From Phytophthora hibernalis (taxonomy: Eukaryota > Oomycota > Peronosporomycetes > Peronosporales > Peronosporaceae): a DNA stretch of 64,000 bases. The position numbers and the translations under genes were made by a program. The first letter of the stretch is position 1. Every line of letters starts with the position of its first letter. The stretch lies in contig JAAKBF010000042.1 in NCBI GenBank assembly GCA_012656075.1, positions 682,001-746,000 on the forward strand. Reading direction: 5' to 3'. The notes beneath the pieces were generated by a model. That model was given only the letters and a program-made list of their open reading frames with translations. It was not told the origin of the DNA and did no database searches. Below, piece after piece: positions 45,479 through 54,867 of this stretch.

Positions 45479-46645
45479 ATGGGCAGAACTCGACACCCCA
45501 CAGATGCACATAGTAGGGGACGTGCTGTTCAACAAAACAAGACGCGCCTCGCGCCGACAGTATACATCACCCCAGACTCCAGGCCAGTCACCCAGAACGG
45601 GGTACACAGACGACAATCGCTTTGGGAGACGGGAAGAGCACTGGTCGCTCAAGCAGGTACCCCAGATCCGCGCAATGAGGCGGCCATGAGCGCCTTCGTG
45701 CAGCGAGCATACGGGCTTGGCGGACTAACGATGGAATGGGAGGACTCGAGACTGTACATTGATTGCACAGAGCTACTCACGCTACTCACGCTCCTAAAGC
45801 AACACAAGCTGCGCCCGTGCCTGCAAACAAGAGGAGCATTACACTTAGAATGGCTCCTGTTCGCAAACTGGGACACAATACAGGTGTACAGACCCGATGG
45901 TACACGTACCACTGTCGACAATGCATGCGGAATTCGCAGAAGACCAAACGTAACGCTCAGCGATATGATCACGTGGCAGCGACCAAAGAAAGGGTCCGTC
46001 CAATTCTTATTCGCGTCAACACCGACGCAGGCCACTCAAAGAAGGGACGCTGAGGTCATCACACGGATACTGTTGATTAATTTCTTGCAGATAGCCGAAG
46101 GGCGACCAGCACCACATGAAGTAAAGTTCACAGCAGACCCGAGCGATCACCCTGTGGTGGTGGAAGTAACAACAAGAGACCAGGTAATGCTGCACATTCA
46201 TACGACGGACACTGGACCACCTGTCATCGTCCAGGTGACACGGCAAGATGATATGCTGCGGACACTCAAGCAAAGTATGGAACCAGATGTCACGGTACTA
46301 GACATACATCCACATATGGCGCTCAGTCGATTAGTATGCATTTGGGCAGGGCGAAGGAGATGGAGACGACCACGCAAGGACTACAAGAAGCGGGTGGCAC
46401 AAGCACCCCACCGTAGAGGACGCGCCAGTCTAGTTGAAAGAGAGGCGAAATGGAAACGGCAAAGTGGGTCAGCGGCCAAAGGGCTTTCACTCCTGGAGTG
46501 GAGAAGACTACGACGCATCGTGGGAGTAGGGCCCTGGGGGAACAATTGCTGCAAAGACTCAAGTTACAGGCACTCTCACTATATGACAAACGGAATGGTA
46601 AACGCGGGTGTCCACATGACACTTGTATTCACGTACAAGACATGA
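45479..46645 (+). pseudogene. LINE 2 region between RT and zinc motif
   Basis: A 388-residue open frame, long for this decayed context. It has AMSAFVQRAYGLGGLTMEWE, HLEWLLFANWDTIQVYRP, VQFLFASTPTQATQRR, a Val/Thr-rich stretch (HPVVVEVTTRDQVMLH) and a basic segment (RRRWRRPRKDYKKRV). The position corresponds to the region between RT and zf-RVT in oomycete LINEs. No catalytic motif is known for it. The first 60 residues may be read in the wrong frame. Confidence 0.5.
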
Positions 46646-46857
46646 CAATGCACCACGTATTCTGGGAATGCCCAGCTGCAGAGAGACTGAGGAGAGTAAT
46701 GCTCCACCCATGGAAACGACTTGGTATACCTGAGGCAGGACTGGAGGCAGCAATTTTCGGCATGACTCTCACAGAAATACCACATGAGGTATGGAAGGTG
46801 GCGGATGAGATCAGAACAGCGGCAGCGGCCACACCACAAACTAACGGAGGCGGTTAG
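46450..46857 (+). pseudogene. LINE 2 zinc-binding-like motif
   Basis: This frame overlaps the previous one and reads LQRLKLQALSLYDKRNGK followed by CPHDTCIHVQDMTMHHVFWECPAAERL. The arrangement C-x4-C then H-x4-C is the zf-RVT-like nucleic-acid-binding motif found before RNase H. Its overlap with the preceding ORF shows a frameshift near 46540. Confidence 0.7.
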
Positions 46858-47088
46858 CACACTCACTGAGGGATGCTGGAGAGTGGCTGTCGCGATCTAT
46901 CTACAGGCAGTCTGGAGGTGGAGAACGTCTTTTTGATGACGCCAACAACGTCACTGAAGAACATCACACTTGCTCCCTCGAGAAGAAATGAAGATTTGGG
47001 TACTACACAGTGCCGCTACACACGAACATACATGGTGCAGTCGGGACTAGACATCTGGCGGCCCAAGTAATGCCTGAGTCCCCCAACA

Positions 47089-47670
47089 GTGACAATTCAC
47101 CGAAAAGACAGCTACGTCATGTTTTATGGTGCCAGGACCAAAAGAAAGCAGGGCGCAGTAGGCACTGAAGCGGTGATATTGAGACAGAACAAGGATAACA
47201 AACACACTGAGATGTGCTGGGTCCGTCACATTTGTTATGCAACCGGAAAACTGACGGCATTCACCGCAGACACAGTGTGGTTACTACTGGGAATAGCAGC
47301 GTGTGCCAAGCAGAGATTGTATCCCGTGGCCATCATTGAGGACAATCAAGTGCTAGTGACCCAACACAGGAGACGCAAACCACCAAAGGCTCAGCACCTC
47401 CGAATAATGTACTGGCGATGCCAACGAATTGTGGACTCCATAGGAGTTACTGGATGGCACTACCAACATAGAAACTCGAATCAAATGGTGCACACGCTAG
47501 CACATCTGGCGATAGATGGCGCACTGATCCGGCAGATCACGATGGCAGGAGACCCGGATACAAAGCGAAGATACTCAACAGTACACGAGCACATGAATGA
47601 GGACTTGGAAACATGGATCAGCAGCTTCGATACCACAGCGCAAGAGGATGCTGTGGCCGCCAACCAGTAA
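47089..47670 (+). pseudogene. LINE 2 RNase H, catalytically altered
   Basis: The frame reads TADTVWLLLGIAACAKQ, VAIIEDNQVLVTQHRRRKPP, then HLRIMYWRCQRIVDSIGV and WHYQHRNSNQMVHTLAHLAID. Compared with LINE 1 RNase H (GDSALI, FNKMADWL), the third acidic position survives as Glu-Asp-Asn. The final Asp of K-M-A-D is His here (Q-M-V-H), and the first Asp block is absent. The open frame of 193 residues is therefore not an active enzyme. Confidence 0.7.
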
Positions 47671-47789
47671 GGTCGTCGGCACTAAGCGGGAAGTGACAGC
47701 TTGGACCGCACAGAATAAAGCTAATAATCGACAACAAAGGACGATGCATAGGAAGTCGTTAGCGCAAGTTAAGTGACATCAATGTACCT

Positions 47790-48190
47790 CACTGGAAACG
47801 ATATGATGTTGCAGTGGTCATATTTGGTGTCGGTTGGCGGCGTTGCTAAGGACTCCAAATTTGAGGTGCTCGCAGACAAGGAAGCATTCACCACCGCGTA
47901 GGAAGCTATGTTGTCAACGGCGGGGCTGGATAACGAGTGCGCGACCGCTGCCAGCTTCATGTCTGCGTCTATGGCCGAAGATCAGAGCATCAAGATGGCC
48001 ATGCAAGGCCCCGTATCGCTCCCACAAACGAGATATCTTACGCCACTCGTGCGAGGGGTCCACCGTCTTTTTCCTCCGTCGCTCTATAAGTCGCTCTCGT
48101 GCTGCTCTTCGCACTTCTCTGCAGGACGGACGTCATTCTGCACTCAACTGACGCGCAGAAGAAGTGGTCGTGAGCTATGTGGTCGTTGAC
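47790..48190 (+). pseudogene. Unidentified coding-like fragment
   Basis: In one frame, crossed by a single stop at about 47900, the plus strand reads MMLQWSYLVSVGGVAKDSKF, EVLADKEAFTTA, EAMLSTAGLDNECATAASFM and SASMAEDQSIKMAMQGPVSL. The composition is that of a soluble protein, not a repeat artefact. I do not recognise the family. It could be another transposon Gag or a host gene fragment. Confidence 0.35.
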
Positions 48191-48639
48191 CGCCAACGTC
48201 TGCTTCTACGCCTCGCTCTTGCAAACCCTGACGCTCATCGTGCACACCAGATCGGCGGATTTGCTACCGAGCTGCATCAACCTCATGAACGGCTCGGTCT
48301 GGCATCTCGGAGGGCAGCATCTTGACAATGAACTTATGGTCAGTCACGGGTCGGGGCCCACGGCAATAGTCACCGTTTGGCTCGACGTGTTGCCCACGGT
48401 ACTTCAGTTTTGGCAATTTTCTAGACGAATTTTGAAGGAATGGGCTCTGATAGACGTTTATCAACCAATTAGATTGGCTGGTACTTGTATGATTGAACTA
48501 AAATAATCGCAGCACTTTATATTTAATGAGTGGCTTAAGCGATTTCACCTCATATAACTAATAAACTAAAATCATACATTAAGTACCTTTTAGCGTGTTT
48601 GACTTGATTAAAGAATTGAACGCTATTAATAGGGATGTA
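48191..48639. other. Interval with no recognised feature
   Basis: A 109-residue plus frame (48177-48506) and its minus counterpart have no recognisable family. Nothing else was noted. Confidence 0.4.
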
Positions 48640-49510
48640 TGGGGGAACGACAGGGCTAAACCCTATAACAGGTGAAAGAGCATTATACTTTCTTGTCTAC
48701 ATGCTGTCAAGGTTTTTACATGTAACGACATCCTTTGGCATTGTCGACAAAGTCATGTGTCAGCACACCTATGCTTGTCGGTGGTTTCCTGAGCATGATG
48801 AAAACGCGTACCCGTTACCCATAGTCTGAATGTGTTTCTAGTATGCGTGGTCTCAACATGATATTTTGGTATGAGTCCGCTACTATGCTGCTAAACATGT
48901 GGCTGTAGTTGTAGGCATCTAAATATTCGTAGTCATATTTCATAGTTTAGTAGAACTAATACTATTGTAATCCTTTCAAAGAACAAACACATTTTAGTAT
49001 TAGTACTATACCCGCGATAATCCCATCACAAATAGTAGTATTGATACATCAAATACTCGTAGCAGTAGGATCTTACTACATATACTGTACGTGTATTTGT
49101 ATTGTGAATCACAATACAAACCACAATTTGTGATTTGTGAGTTTAATTAAAAGCGTTATAAATTATGTAACGCCCTATTCAGGAATTAACGAAAACGTGG
49201 AAGAGCGTTTGTTTTTTATTTGGAGACGCCCAAGGTTGACAAGAAGCAGCGCCACTAACCCTTCCTTCCTTCTCCTCTGTTTACTGCCTGTGCAGGTCAC
49301 GGTTGATGTGCACCCACGTCGGTGTCGACTTGTTACCGTTTCTGGAAGGCCGTCATTTGCGCCAGAGTCGACGACCCTCCAAGGCGTCACCAGTTTCGTG
49401 AAAGCCTCGAGTGATTTCAAACGCTATGAAACGCATCCAAGTGCTCTTCCTCCTCCTACAGAAGTGACCTTTCCTGCCACCTCCAGCCAACTTTGACACG
49501 GAAATCGAGA

Positions 49511-49528
49511 AGTCATTCCCCAATTTCC
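49511..49528 (+). promoter_or_regulatory. Oomycete core promoter (Inr plus FPR) of copy C
   Basis: AGTCATTCCCCAATTTCC differs from the GCTCATTYYNCAWTTTNYY consensus only in the first two bases. It lies 39-56 bases upstream of the ATG at 49567. The likely transcription start lies within it, giving a 5' UTR of about 50 bases. Confidence 0.8.
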
Positions 49529-49566
49529 TCTTTGGCGACGACATCGACCTTCCCTCCCAAGTGACG

Positions 49567-51789
49567 ATGACCCCAAGAAAACCTGCCGTGGCTGCAGCTC
49601 TGGCTGGCATCCTTGCCGCCGGACTCGCGTCCGCTGACGTCCCGATCTCCGTGGCGTACGATGCAACCTACTCTATTCCGGAGTCTCGTGGCTTGACCTG
49701 CTCTGGTGCCGGAGCGATGCCTGTGGGTGACGCCTGCCCGAAGGCTGGCGACGTCGCCACCGCCGACTGCCAACCGTACCTCCTGTCTTACAACGGCGGT
49801 GGGTGTGTCGCCCCAGTTGATGCCCAGTGCGTCATCGTCAATGGCAACACGTGGGGCTGTAAGTTCCCCAAGACAGGCTATACTTCGGCCGGTGAGGACG
49901 CAGCGTACGACACGACCCTGGATACCCCACTCGGTGTCAAGTGCGTGGACGCTGTCGATGGCGAAGGAGCTCATACTGGTGCCACAACGACCACTACGAC
50001 TGAAGCTGGCAAGACATCACTACGTACCGGCACTACCGAGACGACTGGAGGTGGTAAGTCCACTGGCGACTACGGTTCCTCCACGACGACTCAAGGTACC
50101 GGCACCACAACGACCACGGGAGACTACGGCACCACGGAGTCTACTGGTAATTACGGCAGTACTGGGACCACGGGCGACTACGGGACTACGGAGTCTACTG
50201 GAGGTGGTAAGACCACTGGCAATTACGGCTCCTCCGAGACGACACACGGTACCGGCGCCACAACGACCACGGGAGACTACGGCACTACTGAATCCACTGG
50301 TGACTATGGCACTACGGAGACTGCTGGAAGTGGCAAGAACACCGGCAATTACGGCGCCACTGAGACCGGAGGCTACGGCACCACGGATACCACTGGCAAT
50401 TACGGCAGTACTGGGACCACTGGAGGCTACGGCACGACAGAGACTGCTGGAGGTAGTAAGACCACTGGACATTACGGCACCACGGAGGGTACTGGCGGCT
50501 ACGGAACCACGGAGACTACAAGCGGCGGCTACGGAACCACGGAGACAACTGGAGGAGGCAACTACGGCTCCACAGTGGGCGCTACCCAGTATCCCACTCA
50601 TGACACTACGGAGCCGTGCGATTCAGAGGCGTCTTCACAGGAGACAGGCACTTACGAGACTACGGCTCCTGGCAGTTACGAGACTACAGCCCCAGGCGCT
50701 TACGGGACGACGGCCCCAGGCACTTATGAGACTACGAAGCCGTGCGATTCTGACTCGACTTCGGCCTCAGGCAGTGACGCGACTTCGGCCTCAGGCGCTG
50801 TTGACTCGGCTTCGGCTTCAGACTCGACTTCTGCATCAGGCGTTGTTGACTCGACTTCGGCCTCAGGCACGGACTCCACTTCGGCCTCAGGCGTGGTTGA
50901 TTCGACTTCGGCCTCAGGATCGACTTCGGCCTCAGGTGTTGTTGATTCGACTGCGGCCTCCGGATCGACTTCGGCCTCAGGTGTTGTTGATTCGACTGCG
51001 GCCTCCGGATCGACTTCAGCCTCAGGCGTTGTTGACTCGACTTCGGCCTCTGGAGTTGTTGACTCGGCTTCGGCCTCAGGGATTGTTGACTCGGCTTCCG
51101 CGTCAGGCATTGATGATACTACGGCGCCTGTAATCGATATAACGCTGCCTGCTGTCGATGTCACTCTGCCTGCTGTCGATGTCACGCTTCCTGCAGTCGA
51201 TGTCACGTTGGGTCCTGGCGGTGTGGATCTTACGGTGGGTCCTATCGGTGTCGATCTCACGGTGGGTCCTGTCGGTGTGGATGTCACGCTTCCTGCAGTC
51301 GATGTCACGTTGGGTCCTGGCGGTGTGGATCTCACGGTGGGTCCTATCGGTGTCGATGCCACGGTGGGCCCTATCGGTGTCGATGTCACGGTGGCTCCTA
51401 TCGGCGTCGATGTTACGCTGGGTCCTGGAGGTGTGGGTGTCACGGTGGCTCCTATCGGTGTCGATGCTACGGTGGGTCCAGTCGGTGTGGATGTCACGGT
51501 GGCTCCTATCGGTGTCGATGTCACACTGGGTCCTGGCGGTGTGGGCGTCACGGTGGCCCCTATCGGTGTGGATGCCTCGGTGGGTCCTATCGCTGTGGAT
51601 GTCACGGTGCCCGCTATCGATATCACGTTGCTGCCCACGTTGCTGCCCACGGTGCCGGTCACGGCGCCTGTTACCGATGCCACGGTGCCTGTTACTGATG
51701 CCACAGTGCCTGTCACGGTTCCGGTCACGGTGCCGGTCATAGGTGGGCTAATTGGAGGAGTGGTTGGTGCGTTGGGGGTTTGTAGTTGA
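49567..51789 (+). CDS. Mucin-like secreted repeat protein, copy C (intact)
   Basis: 740 residues; the ATG at 49567 is chosen because it matches the starts of copies A and B. Residues 1-23 are a signal peptide (hydrophobic AVAAALAGILAAGLASA, cleavage after ASA). Residues 24-130 form a compact domain with cysteines at 45, 57, 68, 80, 88, 98 and 126 (CPKAGDVATADC, NGGGCVAPVDAQC, NGNTWGC). I recall this pattern from oomycete extracellular proteins but cannot name it. Residues 140-345 are Thr/Gly-rich TETTGGYGTTE-type repeats, a likely O-glycosylated stalk. EPCDS and KPCDS spacers lie at 349-393, SASGVVDS repeats at 394-515, and VDVTLGPGGVDLTVGPIG-type alternating-valine repeats at 520-700. A hydrophobic Gly-rich tail ends VCS. 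Probably an extracellular or wall-attached adhesin- or mucin-like protein; biochemical role unknown. The tail could act as a GPI signal, though that is uncertain. Confidence 0.88.
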   Translation: MTPRKPAVAAALAGILAAGLASADVPISVAYDATYSIPESRGLTCSGAGAMPVGDACPKAGDVATADCQPYLLSYNGGGCVAPVDAQCVIVNGNTWGCKFPKTGYTSAGEDAAYDTTLDTPLGVKCVDAVDGEGAHTGATTTTTTEAGKTSLRTGTTETTGGGKSTGDYGSSTTTQGTGTTTTTGDYGTTESTGNYGSTGTTGDYGTTESTGGGKTTGNYGSSETTHGTGATTTTGDYGTTESTGDYGTTETAGSGKNTGNYGATETGGYGTTDTTGNYGSTGTTGGYGTTETAGGSKTTGHYGTTEGTGGYGTTETTSGGYGTTETTGGGNYGSTVGATQYPTHDTTEPCDSEASSQETGTYETTAPGSYETTAPGAYGTTAPGTYETTKPCDSDSTSASGSDATSASGAVDSASASDSTSASGVVDSTSASGTDSTSASGVVDSTSASGSTSASGVVDSTAASGSTSASGVVDSTAASGSTSASGVVDSTSASGVVDSASASGIVDSASASGIDDTTAPVIDITLPAVDVTLPAVDVTLPAVDVTLGPGGVDLTVGPIGVDLTVGPVGVDVTLPAVDVTLGPGGVDLTVGPIGVDATVGPIGVDVTVAPIGVDVTLGPGGVGVTVAPIGVDATVGPVGVDVTVAPIGVDVTLGPGGVGVTVAPIGVDASVGPIAVDVTVPAIDITLLPTLLPTVPVTAPVTDATVPVTDATVPVTVPVTVPVIGGLIGGVVGALGVCS

Positions 51790-52600
51790 GAATGAAGACC
51801 GGTGGCCAGTATCCTGTTCGACTTGCACACACAGCTCCACGAAGCAAACCTTATACATACCTGGATGTAAGCCAATACAAACCATTCATTTTTGAAGCTC
51901 TGACTTCTTGTCGCACTGCATGCATTTCATTAATGGGTCTTTGATACTCGCCTCAAACTTGGTACGAGTTGCAAATTGTGTTCCTATTTGCTAACGTAAG
52001 GAGAGAAGTTAACGTTAGATAGAAATCATCTGAAGTTTCAGCCACGAAACAAAAACGTTTTGAGCAAAAACGTTTTTGAAAACTATAGAGGTGGGCGGTA
52101 AATGGCCTGACTAGCAAACGTTACGAATGAAATACTGAAATGGCTTTACGGACGAAGTCCAGAGTACCGACCTTCTTACCAGAAACACAGGAGCGTCGGA
52201 AACACAACACGAATCATTACTAAGCACACACACAGCACCGTTCAAGACCTATAACGAGTTGTCGTGCGACCCATTCTCACGGACGGATACGGATATTTCA
52301 CTGCACGCTGTTCTCGCCTTACAAAATCTGTCCACCCTAACCCCAAAGATTCTTTGCTTTTGGCGCTATTTTAATAAAAAGATTTGTCCTACAGTCACAC
52401 CTCCCTTAGCGGTACCCAGCCGAAGAGCTTTTCCATTTACCCCTTGAACCCGATGGCTTGTATCTTACACGTTACGAACGTTTCATTAACGTGGACCATA
52501 CACGTTATGAATTTCTATACTTGGTTTTTGTATGGATCGCTACAAATATCAAGTCAACAAGCGGTAGGTATCCCTTCCTGATTCAACAACTTTAGTAAGA
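51790..52600. other. 3' flank of copy C and repeats
   Basis: 51790-51900 is homologous to the 3' flanks of A and B. 51955-51998 (ACGAGTTGCAAATTGTG) resembles the 3' end of RT-RH-YR element I near 12320-12370. 52080-52240 repeats part of the dispersed repeat seen at 10960 and 40420. No gene is supported. Confidence 0.5.
52080..52240 (+). repeat. Dispersed repeat, third partial copy
   Basis: Contains GAAATGGCT...GAAGTCCAGAG...ACCGACCT and then ACACAGGAGCGTCG and TTACTAAGCACACACACAG. These follow the order of 11030-11170, where ACACAGGAACGTCG and TTACTAAGCGCACACGCAG occur. It lies downstream of copy C rather than upstream. Confidence 0.6.
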
Positions 52601-52802
52601 CCAAAACTTGCATTTTGTAAGCCAGCGTAAGACAGATGTCGTATTATTTCTCAACAAAACTTTTGACGAGAGCCAATAAAAAGTTTGTTTTAGTATAGTG
52701 CGGCGTTCAATGAGTTGCGAGGAGAACCCGTAGCCTGGTCGTCTTACGGCCCAAATCCGTATCCTATTGGTTCAAATTTCGACAAGCCACGTTGAAGCGA
52801 AC

Positions 52803-53540
52803 ATGGCGACCGTCAGCCATGGCCTGGGTTCGGCAAGACCTCCCGCACAACTACTTCGGACTCAAGCCCGGACACCTGCACCTGGAACTCTCAATACTGT
52901 AGACGTCCGTGATGCTTGCACATCATCATCAACAAAAAAGCCTACAAGAGTTACGTCAATGGAATTACCAGGTGGATTAAGGAGAAGCTGCCATCCCCTG
53001 AAAGCTACTTTGATGCCGACGGTGGAATTAATATGAATATGTTCAAGCCATCTCACTTTGAAACGTTTCTACTTGAAAAGATGAACTCAAACTCGCTTAA
53101 AGTATCTAAGTGGCTACCGAAGTGCTGTTTGGGATATCTATCGACGGAGAAGAGATTCCACTCCCTCCCGAGTACACAGACGATCTAAAAATATTTTTCG
53201 TGGGCTGAAGCGGATTGAAGCGGACAATGATCAAATGGGACTGGACGCACCACAGGAAAGCGCCCTCTTTCCTTCTCCCTCTACAAAGTTATCTGCAAGA
53301 AAACGATTGGCATGCTTGATAGGGATTTGCTCATTTGTACATTGTGCTGCAGTGGAAGTTAATGTGCAGATCTAAGTCGATAGAAACAGTGCACGTGACG
53401 CATCTAAATTGTGTTGATGACAGCATTGGCTGTATTCTTCACAAAACTAAGACCAATCAAGAGGGCAGTGGCCCAAAAGACCCCGACATATTTACAGCAA
53501 CCCGCTAAATCCAAGCATAGGCTGTATTTTGGCTTATGGC
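52803..53540 (+). pseudogene. Crypton recombinase, DNA-binding and first catalytic part
   Basis: The ATG at 52803 gives MATVSHGLGSARPPAQ, which passes through a frameshift near 52935 into STKKAYKSYVNGITRWIKEK, MNMFKPSHFETFLLEKMNSN and SLKVS, the SAM-like core-binding region. The middle (EYTDDLKIFFVGLKRIEADN) is followed by broken sequence containing WKLMCRSKSIETVHVTHLN, with the first catalytic Arg, and LHKTKTNQEGSGPKDPRHIY with the catalytic Lys region. At least three frame changes occur. Confidence 0.75.
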
Positions 53541-54208
53541 ATTTATTTCGCGTCAAACCCAACGCTAGGTACTGGTAAGTTTTTCCCGGCTCGAATGAGA
53601 AAATCAAATTTCCAAAGAAGCTGGGAGTGCTATTACAGGAGGAGACCAGTGACAAGGCATATGGCACACATTCTATACGAAAAGGGGTGGCTACTTTTGC
53701 TTCAAGTGGAAGTACCGGTGGTCCGTCAATGGCAAGTGTGTGTCTGCGCTGCGGGTGGTTGCTAGGTGGAGTACAAGACCGCTACATTCGCTACGAATCT
53801 GCAGGTGATCGGTTCCTGGGTCGTGTTGTGGCAGGGCTTCCACTCAACTCACCCGATTTTGTGGTACTACCACCACACTTTGCTGAAGTAAACGACAGTG
53901 CTATTGACGCAGCACTACAGGTAATGTTTCCAACAATGAGTAAGGACACAAATATGCACCCGATTTTAGCACTCTGTTTGGCATCACTGGTCGAGCACGC
54001 CACATTCCTGAGGCAAACAATACCAGTCAAGCACCCAGTATTGGCCTCAGCCATATTTCGGGACGACAATTTAATGGATTCACTACAACACAAACTGGTG
54101 CGTGGTAATATGTCCTCGCTGGCCCCAACAGGAATTCCGCCATATATTCATCTATATGAGCAGCAGCGGGAGACTCAAAAACCGTTGAACGCATGCCTGA
54201 TGTACTGA
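53541..54208 (+). pseudogene. Crypton recombinase, catalytic core
   Basis: SNPTLGTGKFFP in one frame passes into LLQEETSDKAYGTHSIRKGV, with the H-x-x-R box. GPSMASVCLRCGWLLGGVQD and RYIRYESAGDRFLGRVVAGL follow, with the candidate nucleophilic Tyr, then LPPHFAEVNDSAID and a helical tail to 54208. The 193-residue open frame at 53627-54208 preserves the catalytic C-terminal half. In an active element it would excise and insert the transposon through short matching sequences. Confidence 0.8.
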
Positions 54209-54288
54209 TGAGCGGGATCTCAAAACTTTTAGACGAAAAGGGGTTGGAACTGGAGCAATGAGGAAACAGGAGCTCCAGTCTACCATAC

Positions 54289-54867
54289 GTGAGCTCCTTA
54301 CTGAAGCGGGGCTGTATCAAAGGGCCAGAGTCCAGACAGAGGCGTGCCCCCAAGCAACTCAAGGCACAATCATTTACTGGAGTCGAGATGGTAAGTTTCA
54401 TCGGCTGCCAGAAGATTTTGAGTTTCCTGACGTTGATGCTCTTGGTGTCTGGCACCTGTGATGGTTTGGAAATGCACATATGGTTATGTTATCCTCCATT
54501 TAAAGATTTGCAGCCGTCTGACTTTGCCACGAAAATCAAACGTAAGCGGTATTCAGAGTGGACAACATTGGTGAAACATCTACGCGATGCAGTAAAGTTT
54601 GCCACTGGGCGAGATCTCAAGCCACCTCAGAGTCAACATGAAGCCGACGTTCGTTTCGGCACAGCAATCAAAAACGTGCCCATGAAGATGGCATCAGACG
54701 GAAAGACACCTAGTAGGGCGGATAAGCAGCAACGACACTTCGACGGATCTGAGAAGCTCTTCATCGAGCAAATCCCGAGGCTCGAACCGTGCCATTCCGT
54801 CGTCGAAAGTGCAGGGCAACTAATGAACTTCACGACTAATCAACTCATTTTTATCCAATCAAATTGA
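54289..54867 (+). pseudogene. Crypton C-terminal region
   Basis: The frame encodes MHIWLCYPPFKDLQPSDFAT, KIKRKRYSEWTTLVKHLRDA and FATGRDLKPPQSQHEAD. The P-P-F-x-x-L-x-x-x-D and K-R-K-R-Y-S-x-W segments resemble the C-terminal DNA-binding (GCR1_C-like) part of Cryptons. Upstream, an overlapping frame at 54258-54461 holds ELLTEAGLYQRARVQTEAC. The 5' half of this 192-residue ORF is probably out of frame. Confidence 0.6.

Larger units (their letters stand above)
44037..47670 (+). mobile_element. LINE retrotransposon 2, decayed
   Basis: Plus-strand remnants of the LINE order: linker, end of RT with the active site, a long C-terminal region, a zinc-binding-like motif and RNase H. The endonuclease and most of the RT fingers and palm are not recognisable. 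Distinct from LINE 1 by sequence but of the same RNase H-bearing type. Ends are approximate. Confidence 0.7.
48640..51900 (+). repeat. Right arm of large inverted duplication (copy C)
   Basis: Inverted relative to 36640-40130, with the same order outward from the gene: promoter and 5' flank (49220-49566), the TTTCAAAGAAC block (48965-49005) and the GGTCTCAACATGATATTTTGG block (48840-48880). The arms are separated by about 8.5 kb containing the second MITE, dispersed repeats and LINE 2. Confidence 0.75.

Noticed and set aside
49561..49566. GTG at 49561 as start of copy C
   Set aside because: Eukaryotic translation should use the ATG at 49567, which aligns with the ATG of copies A and B.
49706..51133. 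475-residue plus-strand ORF overlapping copy C
   Set aside because: It is the +1 shadow of the intact 740-residue ORF. It has no signal peptide and arises from repeat composition.
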